Positions 1 to 11,400 of a stretch of 64,000 bases of DNA are shown here, one piece after another. How positions within the stretch are numbered: the stretch's first letter is position 1; every line of letters starts with the position of its first letter. Position numbers and translations under genes: made by a program. Under the pieces are notes generated by a model. The model was not told the origin of the DNA. It searched no databases and saw nothing but the letters and a program-made list of their open reading frames with translations. Location of the stretch: NCBI GenBank assembly GCA_003116875.1, contig BCKT01000002.1, forward strand, positions 372,001-436,000. The letters run 5' to 3'. This DNA comes from Takashimella koratensis (taxonomy: Eukaryota > Basidiomycota > Tremellomycetes > Trichosporonales > Tetragoniomycetaceae).

Positions 1-564
1 AAAGCCGCTACCGACATTTTCAGTGAGAGAAAGACAATGTTGACCGAATTCGAAACTACCGTGCTCGACGACCATTTGACAATCGTCATGAATCTTTTTG
101 GTCTGGGCAATGCGTTGGAGCCCAACAATCTTATGGCGTTTGTTCCCTCTGAGATGTCCGCCAAACATTTCACCTCGCTTTTCCCACACGTGTTCACCGT
201 AAAAGATCCCACCCGCTCCCAAGGAACCTATCGACAAAGAGCGTCCGATCGTCAAGTTGAGAAGCTGTGGCATCGCAGAGCGAAAGCGGCGTACCCTTCT
301 CGTCACGACGCACGACTTCGGTCTTCCTTGCTCAACTCGCTATCCGACAATTGGACCAACCAGAACGAACGGAAGCGGCTGATGGCGGAGCATGCTAGAA
401 ATATGCTGGGGCAGATGGCAAGGGGGGAAACACTTCATACAAGACACGCTATTCGCGCTTTGGTGGATACTTTGGACAGTCGAGAGGACTACGATCTGAG
501 TATTTCGGAATGGACACCGGCGTTTTTGTTCGAAACTTATCCTGATTACTATCCTGTACGATGA
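1..564 (+). CDS. 3' end of an unrecognised protein, cut by the window edge
   Basis: An open frame enters from the left edge and ends at a TGA at 562-564. About 187 codons are visible, and an in-frame ATG lies at 37. Because the frame is open to base 1, the true start is probably outside the window. The visible part is soluble, rich in Arg, Leu and acidic residues, with no membrane segment or signal. It ends with an aromatic tail (Phe-Glu-Thr-Tyr-Pro-Asp-Tyr-Tyr). I do not recognise the family and assign no function. It could be the last exon of a multi-exon gene. It faces the 3' end of the white collar-1 gene in convergent arrangement. Confidence 0.5.
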   Translation, partial: KAATDIFSERKTMLTEFETTVLDDHLTIVMNLFGLGNALEPNNLMAFVPSEMSAKHFTSLFPHVFTVKDPTRSQGTYRQRASDRQVEKLWHRRAKAAYPSRHDARLRSSLLNSLSDNWTNQNERKRLMAEHARNMLGQMARGETLHTRHAIRALVDTLDSREDYDLSISEWTPAFLFETYPDYYPVR

Positions 565-1185
565 TCCCTTGTTTATGGTTGGTCGCCGATACTGATGAAG
601 GCAAGTAGTCACTTTATTGTGTTGTGCGGAATTTTCTTTTTCATCCACTGTTACAGCATTTTGTGAATAGAAAGAAGCCAAGCGCTCAGATACAATTACA
701 TACATCCAGTTACTATACATGCACTCGATCAACCGATCTGTCGGTATCATCTCGTCCTACCACGACTTGCTTGACCCAATACAAAAAAAAGTTGGCGTCG
801 TGCGAGGCACGTGTATATGTTTGTTTCGCTTTTCGCTTCTGTTTTCTGTTTCCTGTTTCTGCGTTTGCGTTATTCGCTCTGCGGAAAAGCAGCGACCTTT
901 TTCCTTCGACTTTGCCATAAAACTCCCTCTCGGTTTACTGCGCGAGAAAACTAGGATATGAGGCTGGGAAAGGCAAGGGGGGTATATGCTACGGGTGTGG
1001 TGGTAATGCGGGGTATCGGATAGATTTCGTGTTGTTACTGTCGTGTTCGTGTACTACACACCCATGATAAGGTTTTGTCGGTGTTCAAATTTATATATCG
1101 GTCGTTCGAGACGATGTGTCGACAATGTCGATGAGTTGGATTTATTTAGAAAAGAGAAGTCGTGGAGAACGTGTATGTTGGGAAA
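565..1185. other. Convergent intergenic region, no gene seen
   Basis: This is the space between two converging genes, so it should hold both 3' UTRs and polyadenylation sites. Only short, unconvincing ORFs occur on either strand. Confidence 0.5.
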
Positions 1186-4100
1186 CTAGAAATAGGGTGA
1201 TTGGACACCTGGAGGCATGAGGCCGAACCCGGGTGCCAGCTGGTGCCTTGGAGCAGCATTGTACTGATCTGGAAGTACGATTTCGGCTTTTTTCTTCCCA
1301 GCGCCTTTGGATCGACCGTTCCCTGCTGCCGACTTGCGATACTCGTTAACGTCTTCCTTAAGTCGTCGATTGAGTAGCCGCAATTGGTGCAATTCGTACT
1401 GCCACGAAGTCCCGCGGGTCGTCTCGAGCTCTTCGAATACGTTTGCGGAAAGCGCATGCACAATCGGACGGGTGAGAGTCGGTTTAACGTCTTCCGTGGT
1501 ACTGGCGCCGACGTTGCCCATGGATACGTCCTGAGGAGCCGTGTTGAGTACCTTGGTCTGGACGACGAGGTAGGACGGTTTTGTGCCAGAGATAGAGGTG
1601 CTGGAGACTGACGTCGGTCGCGTGTCTTCCGAGGTCGGCGAATCATCCTCGTCTGATTCGGTCTTGCCCAGGATCGCAGATGACGATTGCGGGGCGTAGA
1701 TGACAGAGACGACTTCGACGAGTCGGCCGTTCTTCGTGAGGAAAGGGTGTTTGATAGTCACTGCGCCGTTCTTTTCGAGAGGGAGGTTACCGGAGGTGAC
1801 AGTTCGGAACGCCACGGCCATCTGCGCTGCTGGTGACGTTGGGTCCGCGGCGATCTGTGCATTGGAAGGAGGTCCGTTGTCGCCTCCAGGCAGGAGCGAG
1901 TAGAACGAGTGACCAACAACGTCGTCTGCTGGTTGACCCAAGACGTCCTGCACAGACGAGGTAGCATACAGCACGAGGCCCTGGAACGAAACTTTGCTCC
2001 AGAACTCGACCTCTGCGAGACCACCATTCCGCTCGACGCACTGCCACGGGAGAATAGGGACGGTGCGTTCTCTGCCTGAAAGAATAACCGCTTTCCTGCC
2101 CTTGCCCGGCTCGACATGGAGGCGTCCGATGCTTTCCATCCATACGTAGCCCGAGTTCTTCCGACGAATGCGGAAGATGAGGTTGACAACTCGGGCGGGT
2201 TGACCGTCCATAGGAGCATGCGTCGAGTCCTTTAGCTCACGCATGAGCGGGACGATATCGGATGGGTGGCAGAAATCGGACACGTTCTTGTTGAGCAGGT
2301 CCTCGGGCTCGTACTCGAGCACTCGGCGGACGGATGGTGAGACGTATTGGAATGAGCCCTTGAGGGAAAGCACGTGGATAAAGTCTGAAGAAGGTTAGTA
2401 ACGACTTACGCAACGGGTCGCGCAGACCAAACTCACCATCTGAATTCTCGAGGACAAACTTGAGCCACTCCATCTTGCCACCGTCATCGCCTTGCGAGAA
2501 CCCAGGCGCGTTGACGCGAGAACCCATGATATCCAGAATCTCTTGGCTGAGACCCGACGCGCCCACGTCTCTGTTGGGCAGGCGCAAGGGGGGTTGCGGT
2601 GGGTTGGCGACCGTGTAGTTGACCTGGTACGTCCCATCGCGCATGTTGCGTAAGATTGCGTTGGGTTGCTCGACCAAGTCGACTTGGAATCCGACATGGT
2701 AGACGATATCCGTCCCGTCCCACGGGATAGGGACGATGGTCACCAGGTTGATGAATGGGACACCACCTTTACGGTAGTTGATCAAAGATGCTTGACATTC
2801 TTTGCCGGCACCAAGCATTCGCTTCAAGTGGGCAACCGCGACGTTGTCTGTGTATCGCCGCTTGGTACCCTTGACGACATCGCCGTCAGGACCTGGAATG
2901 GTGAGTTATGCCCTCATCAGCCCAGGCCAGAACTCACTTTGCAAGAAACGGCAGTTGCGGTTCAAGATAGAGGGCAAGTCGTACCCTGTCAATGCTGTGA
3001 ACGTCGGACTGGCATACACGATTGGACAGTCAAATTTGCGCACGTCCTGGATCTTGAGTCAGCACCAAGATCAATTGGTTTTCAACGAGACACTCACCAC
3101 GACGACAAAACTGCAGCTCAGATCGACGGGCCCCAAAATGGTCTTTGGATCTTTTCGGTTGGCAACACGAGACAAGACACCGACCATGTCGAAGCCTGTT
3201 GTTGAATACAGTCCCGGACCGTCCTGCACCGACGGCCCTGCTGCGAACGGAGGTGCAATCGTCGCCCTTTGCGTCAAAAGATGCGCCGTATTTGAGGGCG
3301 GCGCGTAGGGCTGAGTCGAGGACGAGGCAATGTTGAAGTTGTTGGTCCCGCTGAACCCATGGTTCTGTTGCGGGAGAATACTTGCCGTTGGCATTGTGTT
3401 TTGCTGGTTGGAAGGTGGTTGGGAGAAGTTGGACCCGCCAGAGGATTGCATCGGGTCGTTCATCATCTGATTCTGCTGAGGTGGTTGCGCGCCCTGCGTG
3501 GGTTGGTTGTTCGGGCTGCCGCCGTTTGGGTACATCGCCGTTCCAAAGTTGGGTGTCAGGCCGGTGCCAGAATCTGATGTTGTCAGCTCTAATCGTGAAC
3601 AACAGCGAATCAAGCTTACCACCAAGGAAGTCGCTCAAACCCTCGAGCACGTTTCGACTCTCTCCATTCGACTCTGGTCCGCTGTTCATGTGTCCATCGA
3701 AGGGCTGGCTGAACCCAAACATGCCCGACGGTGTCCCCGAATCCTGGTTTCCAAACATGTTACTCGCTGCAAACCCGGTCCACGCTTCTCCTCCGGGCGG
3801 GAACGTCGGCGCGCCTGATGCCTGATTGGAAAGGAAGGATGGCATTTGAAACCGGAGTTCGCGAGTGAACGCCGAGGGATCGAGCGAGAGTCCGTTATCG
3901 TGACTGCCTCCGTTAAAGTCTCCATTGCTGTCGTTGCCTCCACCAGCAGCGATTAATGGGGCCGCACCCTGGTTGGCGTGAGGGATCGCTGGAGCTTTGC
4001 CCTTGTTGATGGTCTGCGAAGTGAGGTAGACCGCGGGCGATCGATTTGGATTTTGCGCGCGGTTAACATTCGCGGAAACGGTGTTGGGTGGGAGGTGGAC

Positions 4101-4526
4101 GTTATTGTTGAACTGCCCACTCTGCGGCGAGGGGATGTGCGGTTGGTGTTGTTGCTGAGGGTGTTGCTGGTGGTGTTGAGGTTGATGAGGGTGTGGAGAG
4201 TGTTGCGACATCTGTTGCGGTTGTTGGTGTGGATAAGGATGCTGGAATGCCATGTCGGGCGGTGGTCGCGCTGCAAGACTCTGCGCGAATCGATATTGGT
4301 CGGAATGGTTTTGCGAACCGTCGCCATGGCTTGAATGTCGTTGGAGGTTTGGGTTGGAGCCCTCGGTCGCACTGGGCGTGGTAGAGAAGTTGACGAAATG
4401 TGCCCAGTCAACCGGTGACTGCATGTGGGATGACGTCTCGGTGGAGTTTGAGTTGTGACGCGGCGGCGGTGGGGGTCCGGCGCCGTGGTGGGTACCGCCT
4501 GGTGTGCTGTTTTGCGGGTACGACAT
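1186..4526 (-). CDS. wc-1: White collar-1 type blue-light receptor (LOV-PAS-PAS)
   Basis: Fungal WC-1 binds flavin through its LOV domain and, with WC-2, activates light-responsive genes in the nucleus. Five exons read in frame: 4526-3620, 3573-3098, 3052-2938, 2892-2437 and 2384-1186, giving about 1050 residues. The ATG at 4526 is chosen because the open frame upstream of it holds only a TTG. The N-terminal 460 residues are low complexity, with a His/Gln-rich stretch near residues 95-140. The LOV core starts near residue 462 and contains NRNCRFLQ, with the flavin-adduct cysteine at residue 495. Two further PAS domains follow in the last exon (from about residue 652 and about 780). There is no GATA zinc finger before the stop, as is usual in basidiomycete WC-1 proteins, where WC-2 supplies DNA binding (family knowledge). 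Confidence 0.93.
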
Positions 4527-5692
4527 GGTTGGTCGACTATACAGGGAGTGAGAATGGTGAAGGGCCAAGTATTGGTGAGGAGGATGATAAGTGACGATAT
4601 GGATGGAGTTGTGAAGGATGACGGCCAGGAGAAAAATCGATAGGAAGAGTAATCTCGATGCTTATGTCGTGTCGATGGTCGGCCAAACGCAAGCCAGGGA
4701 GGCGGAGGCGGAGGCGTGTGGAGGTTTGGTCGTAGCTCGGTCCCAGGCGGAGGGCGCGGAGCGGGGAGGGGGGGTGGGAGCGCAGGTTTTGCCTTCCTAT
4801 CTGGGAAGGAAGAGGGGCAAGGAGAAATAGGAAATAGGAAAAGAAAATTAATCAGAAATCAGGAATCAAAAGGAGCCGAGGCGGCCGAGTTGAGTCTTGC
4901 CCGAGGTCGTGATTGTCACGGCGGTGTCTGTCACCTTGAGTGATTGTGATTGAGCCGCGGGTGGTCAACAGAGGTGTCGTGGTGATGTGGTGGTGGTCGG
5001 CTGGTCGACGCGGTATGGGTGTAGGTGGCGAGAGTGGGTGAAGAGAAGGGGTGGGTCGGGGAGGGTTGAGTGGATGGGGCTTATAGGCCAAAATCGAGCG
5101 AGGGTATGAGGTCAAGGTGCAAAGCGGGCTTGGGTAGGATCCGGCGCGCGTTGAGTGTAATACGGTGGGTAGGTGATTCCACACGTCTAATAGCTTCTCA
5201 TCCCGCAAGTCTATTCAATCCAATCTAGCACTCTCGACCGGAATCTGAGCCTCTCGGCATCGGTCAGCGGGAAGGCAGACAGACGTACATACATGCGGTA
5301 GTTTCCCTCTTAGGTTGGGTTAGTAGTCATACCCACAACCACAGAAAGCAAAGTGAAGCGTCAGTCTGATTTTTAGGGTTGACCCACGGGCTAACCCCTG
5401 CACGCCTATCACCAGCGCTTTAGGCCGCGGGGGTCTCCCTTGGATCTTTCGCAGAGGATTTGCCCTCGTTCACCTTGCCCTGCGGAGTAATAGGCGTGCA
5501 ACCCCCCCAAGCCCTAGAATTGTTCTGACGACGCCTTGTTGTAAATTGCCCTGATCTTCTCAGGATACGCACGGATGCAAACCCACGTTTGCAGGGCCAA
5601 AGCAAAGTCAGACGATCCCGCGGTGACTAACGAGACAACCACTGTATTTTGTACTGCAAGTACATTTGCATTGTGTCCTTGGCCTACCCGCT
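4527..5692. other. Upstream region of wc-1
   Basis: This 1.2 kb lies between the start of wc-1 and the stop of the glycosylase gene, both on the minus strand. It should hold the wc-1 promoter and 5' leader. No ORF with coding character was found. There is a purine-rich tract at about 4680-4860. Confidence 0.5.
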
Positions 5693-7760
5693 CTAGAGAT
5701 CCTCGGCAACCGACCAAGTGTAGATCACTCCAAGGGAGCGGTACGGCCGCCAACCGTCCGTGAGGGCTTCCATCTCTCCGGGAGTCAAGTAGGCACCGCC
5801 TCTGCCGATCCAAATTGATCGAGTCGAACAAGAGTGAAGAAGAACAAATAGAAGATTTGGTCAGTCTCCTTGTCCTGAACTTCAAACGCCGTAACCAAAT
5901 GAAGAGAAGCATGACTGTTCGTAGCGAAGTGTCATAAATGAGATGGATGTGTGATATTTCCCTTTCCGACCTCGGTCGTCTGACCGAAGACTTGACTCAC
6001 TTGACTTTCTTCCCATTGTATCGCTGCTTCAACACCTCCACGCTCAGCCCCTCGACCATGGGTGCGGCACGGTGGCAGTCCCATCCGTCTGTGATTGGGG
6101 GCTGGAGGAACACTGCGGGCGCGGGTGGCGGGAGTGCCTTGTCGGGTACTTCTAGCGCTTGGGACTCTGCGTCCCCCGGGGTCGTCGGGAACGGTGTCGA
6201 TGGTGTTTGCGGGGGGTTCATCGCTCCGTTGGGGGTATGTAGTACCGCAGGTTTAGGTGTCTGCGGTGTCGACGTGGTCTTCCCTGCAGTCTGGGTCGGA
6301 GAGCTAGCTCGACCTCTAGACGGTGTAGTCGTGGTTGTCGCGGCGGTATCAATCTCCCCTTCGCCCTCGGGATCGACCTTGACCTCGACAGTCTTCTTGG
6401 GCGTTTTCTTGGGCGTTTTCATTTTTTGTGGCAGAGCATCGTGTGCAGCAAGCGCCCACCGTAGTAGACCTTTCTGCACTCCCAAGTCGCCAACGGGCAA
6501 GACGTCGGGCCGGCGCAGGGAGAAGATGAGGAACATGTCGACGGTCCACTGTGAGGCGTGGGCGGCGTGTGCGAGTGAGGAAGGGAATGTGGAGGTGTGT
6601 TGAGGGTGAGGGTATCGGGAGATACAATTGTTTGGTTAGCTCAGAAGTAAGAAGATCTTCGGCACGGCTGGATCTGACGAGTAGTTCCAGATTGACGAGA
6701 TCTACGAGCACAAAATGACATTTGATGAAAGTACCGCGCTTACCTGGCCAATCCCTCGAACGGCAATGAGCGCACGCGAGACCTCTTCATCGGTTCCGTC
6801 CCGGAACAGCTCGGTCGAGAGGTGTCCATCAACAAAGTGTTGAGCGAGTGCGATGACTAGATTGGTCAGCGTTAGGTCGAGCTGAATCAATCTTTTTCCT
6901 TCCTCCTTGCCCACCTCTTCTCCACATGTCAAACTGGAGCTTTCTTCACTCCTCTCGCTTTGCTCTACCGATTCGACCCGGTCCGAACCTCAACAGCAAA
7001 GCGACGACCGTTCCATCCTTCACCTTGCTCCGTCGTCTTTTCCATCTCTTCCCCTTATTCACAGCGAGAGACACTCACCATACTCTGCCTTCCTCGTGCT
7101 CAATCCCACACCTTTGAGAGTCATCACCTCACTCTTGCTGACCATTTCGGGGGTCGGAAACCCCCCTTTCTCCTCTTTACCTCCATGATCCTCCTCTTCA
7201 AACCCATACAATCCTCTAAACCGTCTATTTATCGCTCTGGCTGCCATCCAGCTGACTTGTTGTCCTATGATACTGGTCACCAGTGTCCGGAATGGATCGA
7301 TGGGCGTGTAAGGCGGAACAAAGGGTCGACAAGGTAGGTGTTTGAAGAGTTGGTGGAATCGAGGGTCGTGGGTGGTTAGATGAGAGATCGCGGTAGGTAA
7401 GTCGAAGTTGAGGAAAAGCGGGAGGAAGACAGTCCCTGGTTGTGGGATAAGGCGGGTAGGTAAAGCAGGTGCGGTCGCTGAAGGTCCTAGCTTGGCTTTC
7501 TTACGCGGAGACGGCGAAGGCGCAGTCGGGTCGGTTTTGACCTTGGGAGATTTTGTAGATTTGGGAGTGGATTTGCGCTTGGGTTTGGGGGTGGTAAATG
7601 ACTCATTGAGGTTCTCAAGCGATTCGAGCGAGACTTCAGTAGGCACGAGTGAGAGGGCAGAAGGGGTAGGAACGAGGTGTGGAGTAGGTAAAGAAGGGAG
7701 GGACTGGGTGCCCACTGCCAGGACCTTGGAGCTGCGAGTGATGCGCCGGACGCCGCTCAT
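5693..7760 (-). CDS. mag1: DNA-3-methyladenine glycosylase II (HhH-GPD family)
   Basis: The enzyme removes alkylated bases such as 3-methyladenine to start base-excision repair. Four exons read in frame: 7760-7079, 6856-6744, 6548-6001 and 5801-5693, about 483 residues. The helix-hairpin-helix ends in RGIGQ and continues across an intron as WTVDMF (residues 260-271). The catalytic aspartate is expected at D286 in [11 protein letters not shown], matching AlkA Asp238. The C-terminus has the family signature [10 protein letters not shown]. The N-terminal 150 residues are a Lys/Pro/Ser-rich extension, and a Thr/Pro-rich insert lies after the HhH-GPD core. An upstream in-frame ATG at 7925 would add a segment made from a GGGGAGAT-type repeat, so 7760 is preferred. 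It lies directly upstream of wc-1 on the same strand. Confidence 0.92.
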
Positions 7761-8403
7761 GCTGGGATGACGAGGTGGTGAGGTGCTGAGGTGGGGAGAT
7801 GGGGAGATGGGGAGATGGGGAGATGGTGAGAGCCGGATGGGTGAGGAGCTGAGCTTGTGGTAGCTTGTAACTGGGGGTGGGGGTTGGTGCGAGTTGGAAT
7901 GGATGAGGTAGTGGATGACAAGCATGGGCAGGTCGGGTGAGTCAACTCGACACGATCACCTCCACCGCCGTGCCTGTACCCATACCCAGGAGTGGAGGCC
8001 CACCCTACATACAACCCAGTGGCGAAAATGGATGATGACCAAATATCCATATCCGTGGCATCCAGCTTAACAGGTAAGCGCGAGGACAAAATCATAAACA
8101 AATGCAAAACTGGATCTCCATCTTCGGACAGACGCACAGCGCCTAACCTATCGTTATGGTCATTATGGATTATGAAATGTATGGACATGAACAAGAACAT
8201 GGACAAAGTTTCGTGAACAATGAACGAGATGGAAAATGAATGGAAAATGAACAAGCACAAATCCCGAATTGAAAAACACCCACGAAACACTTTGTTCCCT
8301 CCTCGACTCGACTCGGATACTTCCACATTGCGCTTCCTGCCTGTCTCCAGCCTAGCCCCGGCTCATTCCTTCGGGCTTGTTATACTCTGTGCACACGGCT
8401 CGC
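7761..8403. other. Upstream region of mag1 and 3' region of the kinesin gene
   Basis: Gene-free as far as I can see. Bases 7790-7835 hold a short tandem GGGGAGAT-like repeat just upstream of the mag1 start. The rest should contain the kinesin 3' UTR. Confidence 0.45.
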
Positions 8404-11400
8404 CTACGGTCGGCGCTGCCACGGCACCGACCTAGGCGGCGGGACCCCTCTCCCCGTCGTTCCCGGATGCACAGAGACCTTGGCATGTGCCGACCCTGCC
8501 CCGCTCGACGCTGGTCCAGTCGAGGTCACTCCACCAGCTGCGGCCGCCGCTACTGCTGCTGCCGTCTTCTCTGGCGAGTCGAACACGCTCTTGATCTTGT
8601 TCACCGTACTCGATTCTACAGAAGGGCAAGTGATCAGCGCAGTCCTTCTCTTCTCCCTTCTCCCTTCTCACTCCCCCCACCTCCCTTCTCCCTTCTCCTT
8701 GCTCCCTGCTCAATCGTCGCCTATCTCCTCTTTGCACCACTCACCAGCCAATCGATCGATATCATGTTCGATCGTAACCCTTCTGCTCTTTCTCGCATTA
8801 TGCATTTGAGCATTATGCATCGGAATCGGTGGTGGTGTCGTCGGTAATGCCAAATTCCTCGCTGTAAAAGAATTCGGTAAATAATTTCGAAACGGTTTCC
8901 CAATTCCAATTCCTCCGACCACTTGTTGTTGTTGTTGCGCCCCTAATGCAGAGGGAGAAGCGCGAGCCGGTGAAGAGTGACCTGGAACGCCAATAAGGGA
9001 TTGGGTCTTGGTGTGTCGTGGAGAGCGGGTAGGGGTATTGCCTGCTGATCCGGTTGCAGAAGTTGCGTCGGGCTGAGTTAAGAGGCGTACGACTTCGCGT
9101 TGTTTCTCGAGCTCCTGTGGAAACCAGGTCAGAGAAACAAATCTCTTATCACACATCCAAAAACTTGCCACGGACTCACCTCTGCCCAGAACTTGATCTT
9201 GATCCGCTGATCTTCAATAATAGTCTTCTGCGCCTCGACCAGGTTCTCCAGTCTCTCAACTTCCTCACCCTCTTTTTCCCCTTTTTCCCCTTTCTCCCCT
9301 TTCTCCCCTTTCTCTGCTGTATCCTTCCTTAACACACCCAAGATCGTCGACCCTCCCCCTCCTCCCGGTGTATGTTTCCACATCATCGGACTCCTCCTCC
9401 CTCCCGTGATCCCGCTCGCGATATCCTCTGGCTTCGGCAAGGCAGCGACGGTCGATTGAGCTTCAACGAGTTGACGTTTCATCTCTTCGAGCTGCACCTT
9501 CCCTTCCTCGACTTGTTTCTTCGACGCATCGGCTGATTTCTTCCCTTCGTTCGCTTCCGTCTGGACACTGGCGAGTTGTCGTTCAAGCTCGTTGACCTGA
9601 GATTTCGCTTTGCTTTCCTCCGCCCTCGCTTTCGCCGTCTCGGACTTGCCAGTCTCCACCGCCCGGGTGCTCTCCGCCACCTTCTTCTCCAGCTCCTGGA
9701 CCCTCTTCTTCGCCTCATCCACACCTCTCTTCCCTTCCTCTCCACATTTCCTCAGCCTCTCAACTTCCTCCTGCACCTCTTTCACTTTCTTCTCCAACCC
9801 CTCCACCTCCACTTTCTTCCTCTCTTTCTCCGCACTCACTTCCTCCAGTCGGGCCGAAACGACTCCCAGCTCATCTGCCACTTTGCCCGCACGTACTAAC
9901 CCCTCCTCTGCCTTGGCTTTTTCCTCTCTAGCCTTGACGACCTCTTCCTTCGCCTTCATACTCTCCGCCTCGGCCTTCGTCGCACGGTCCGTCGCTGTGT
10001 CTCTCGCTTTCTCCGCAGCTCCGACGGCAGCGGAGAGGTCTGCGATCGCAGCTGAAACCTCTGCAACTCTCCGTTCCACCTTCTCCTTCTCCTCCTTCAT
10101 CGCGTTCAGACTCGCGACTGCCCTAGCCTTCTCCGCAAGCGCCTTGTCCACATCCTCTTGTGTACTCGCTTGGTCAGCCATGACTTTGGCCAATTTGGCT
10201 TGGATAGTGTCTTGCTCTGATCGAGATTGGGCAAGGAGGGTTTCGAGGTTGGACTTTTCCGATATCGCGCGGTCGAGGGAACCTTGGAGTCGCGGTGCAT
10301 CGGAGGAAGCGGAGTCGAGGGACGTTTGGAGTTTGGTCACTTCGGAACGGGCAGAATCGAGGTCCTTGCGTGTGGTTTCGTGTCCCGCACGAGTCTGGTC
10401 CAGGGTCGTCTGAGTCGTCGCATGGTCGGCAAGCGCTTTGTCAAGGGCTGTCTGCGTAGTCGAGTAATCCGCCAGCGCCTTGTCGAGTGACGCTCGTGTC
10501 GTCGCATGCTCCGTGTGAGCCTTGCCTAAAGAAGCCTGCGTTACCGAATGATCGACCAACGCTTTATCGAGCGACCCCTTGGTCGTCGTATACTCCGCCT
10601 TGATATTCTCCAACTCCTTCTTCAACCTCTCTACCTCCACTTTCAACCCCTCAACCTCCTCCAACGCCTCTTTCTTCTCCACACTCTCTTTCTCCAACAA
10701 CCCCTTCAACCTCTCAATCTCCGCCCGAGCCGCGTCCAGCTCCGCCTGTATACTCAACACTCGTTCAGTCGATTGATTTTCGTCAGACTTTCGCGATTCC
10801 GATTCCGTGACGAGTGTGTCGAGTTTCGCTTGGATCTCTCGGTTCCTCGTTTCGGCTTCATCCAGCGTTTCTTGAACCTTGGCGATCTCGGCGTCTTTCC
10901 CCTCGGCCTTGACCTTCCACTCTTCCTTCTCCTTCTCCAACTCTCCACACTTCGCTTCCACTTCCTTAACCTTCCCTTCCACCTCCTTGACCTTCCTCTC
11001 ACTCTCTTCTCTGGCCTCTTTCTGCGCTCCCAACTTCTCCTTCAACGTCTGCACCTCCCTCCCGAGTTGTCCAATTTCAAACCTCGCTTCCTCTTCTTTC
11101 TTCCCAACCTCCTCACCCCCTGCCACTACCCCTTTCAACCTCAAAACCTCGAGTTCCACCTCTTTCCCTTTCTCCCTCTCCGCGACCAACTCTGACCCCG
11201 CGGCCTCGCACCGACTTTGCACCTCTGCGAGCGCCGCGCGTTCCTTGGCGAGCTCGGTACGCAGATCAGTGACGAGATCAGATTCACGGGCCATCGCGGC
11301 TTTCTGGAACCTATCGAGATCGGACCGGGCAGTATCTCGTTCAGAAGTAGTGATATCCAGTTTCTCGACGTGAGACCGTAGTTGGGCCCGATGCGAGTCG

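Noticed and set aside
4527..4568. Extension of wc-1 upstream to 4568
   Set aside because: The codon there is TTG, not ATG.
7761..7925. Upstream ATG of mag1 at 7925
   Set aside because: It would add residues encoded by a GGGGAGAT-like repeat; the ATG at 7760 gives a better start.
9576..11373. Long plus-strand ORFs opposite the kinesin
   Set aside because: They mirror the codon bias of the coiled-coil exon on the other strand and are Ser/Leu-rich shadows.
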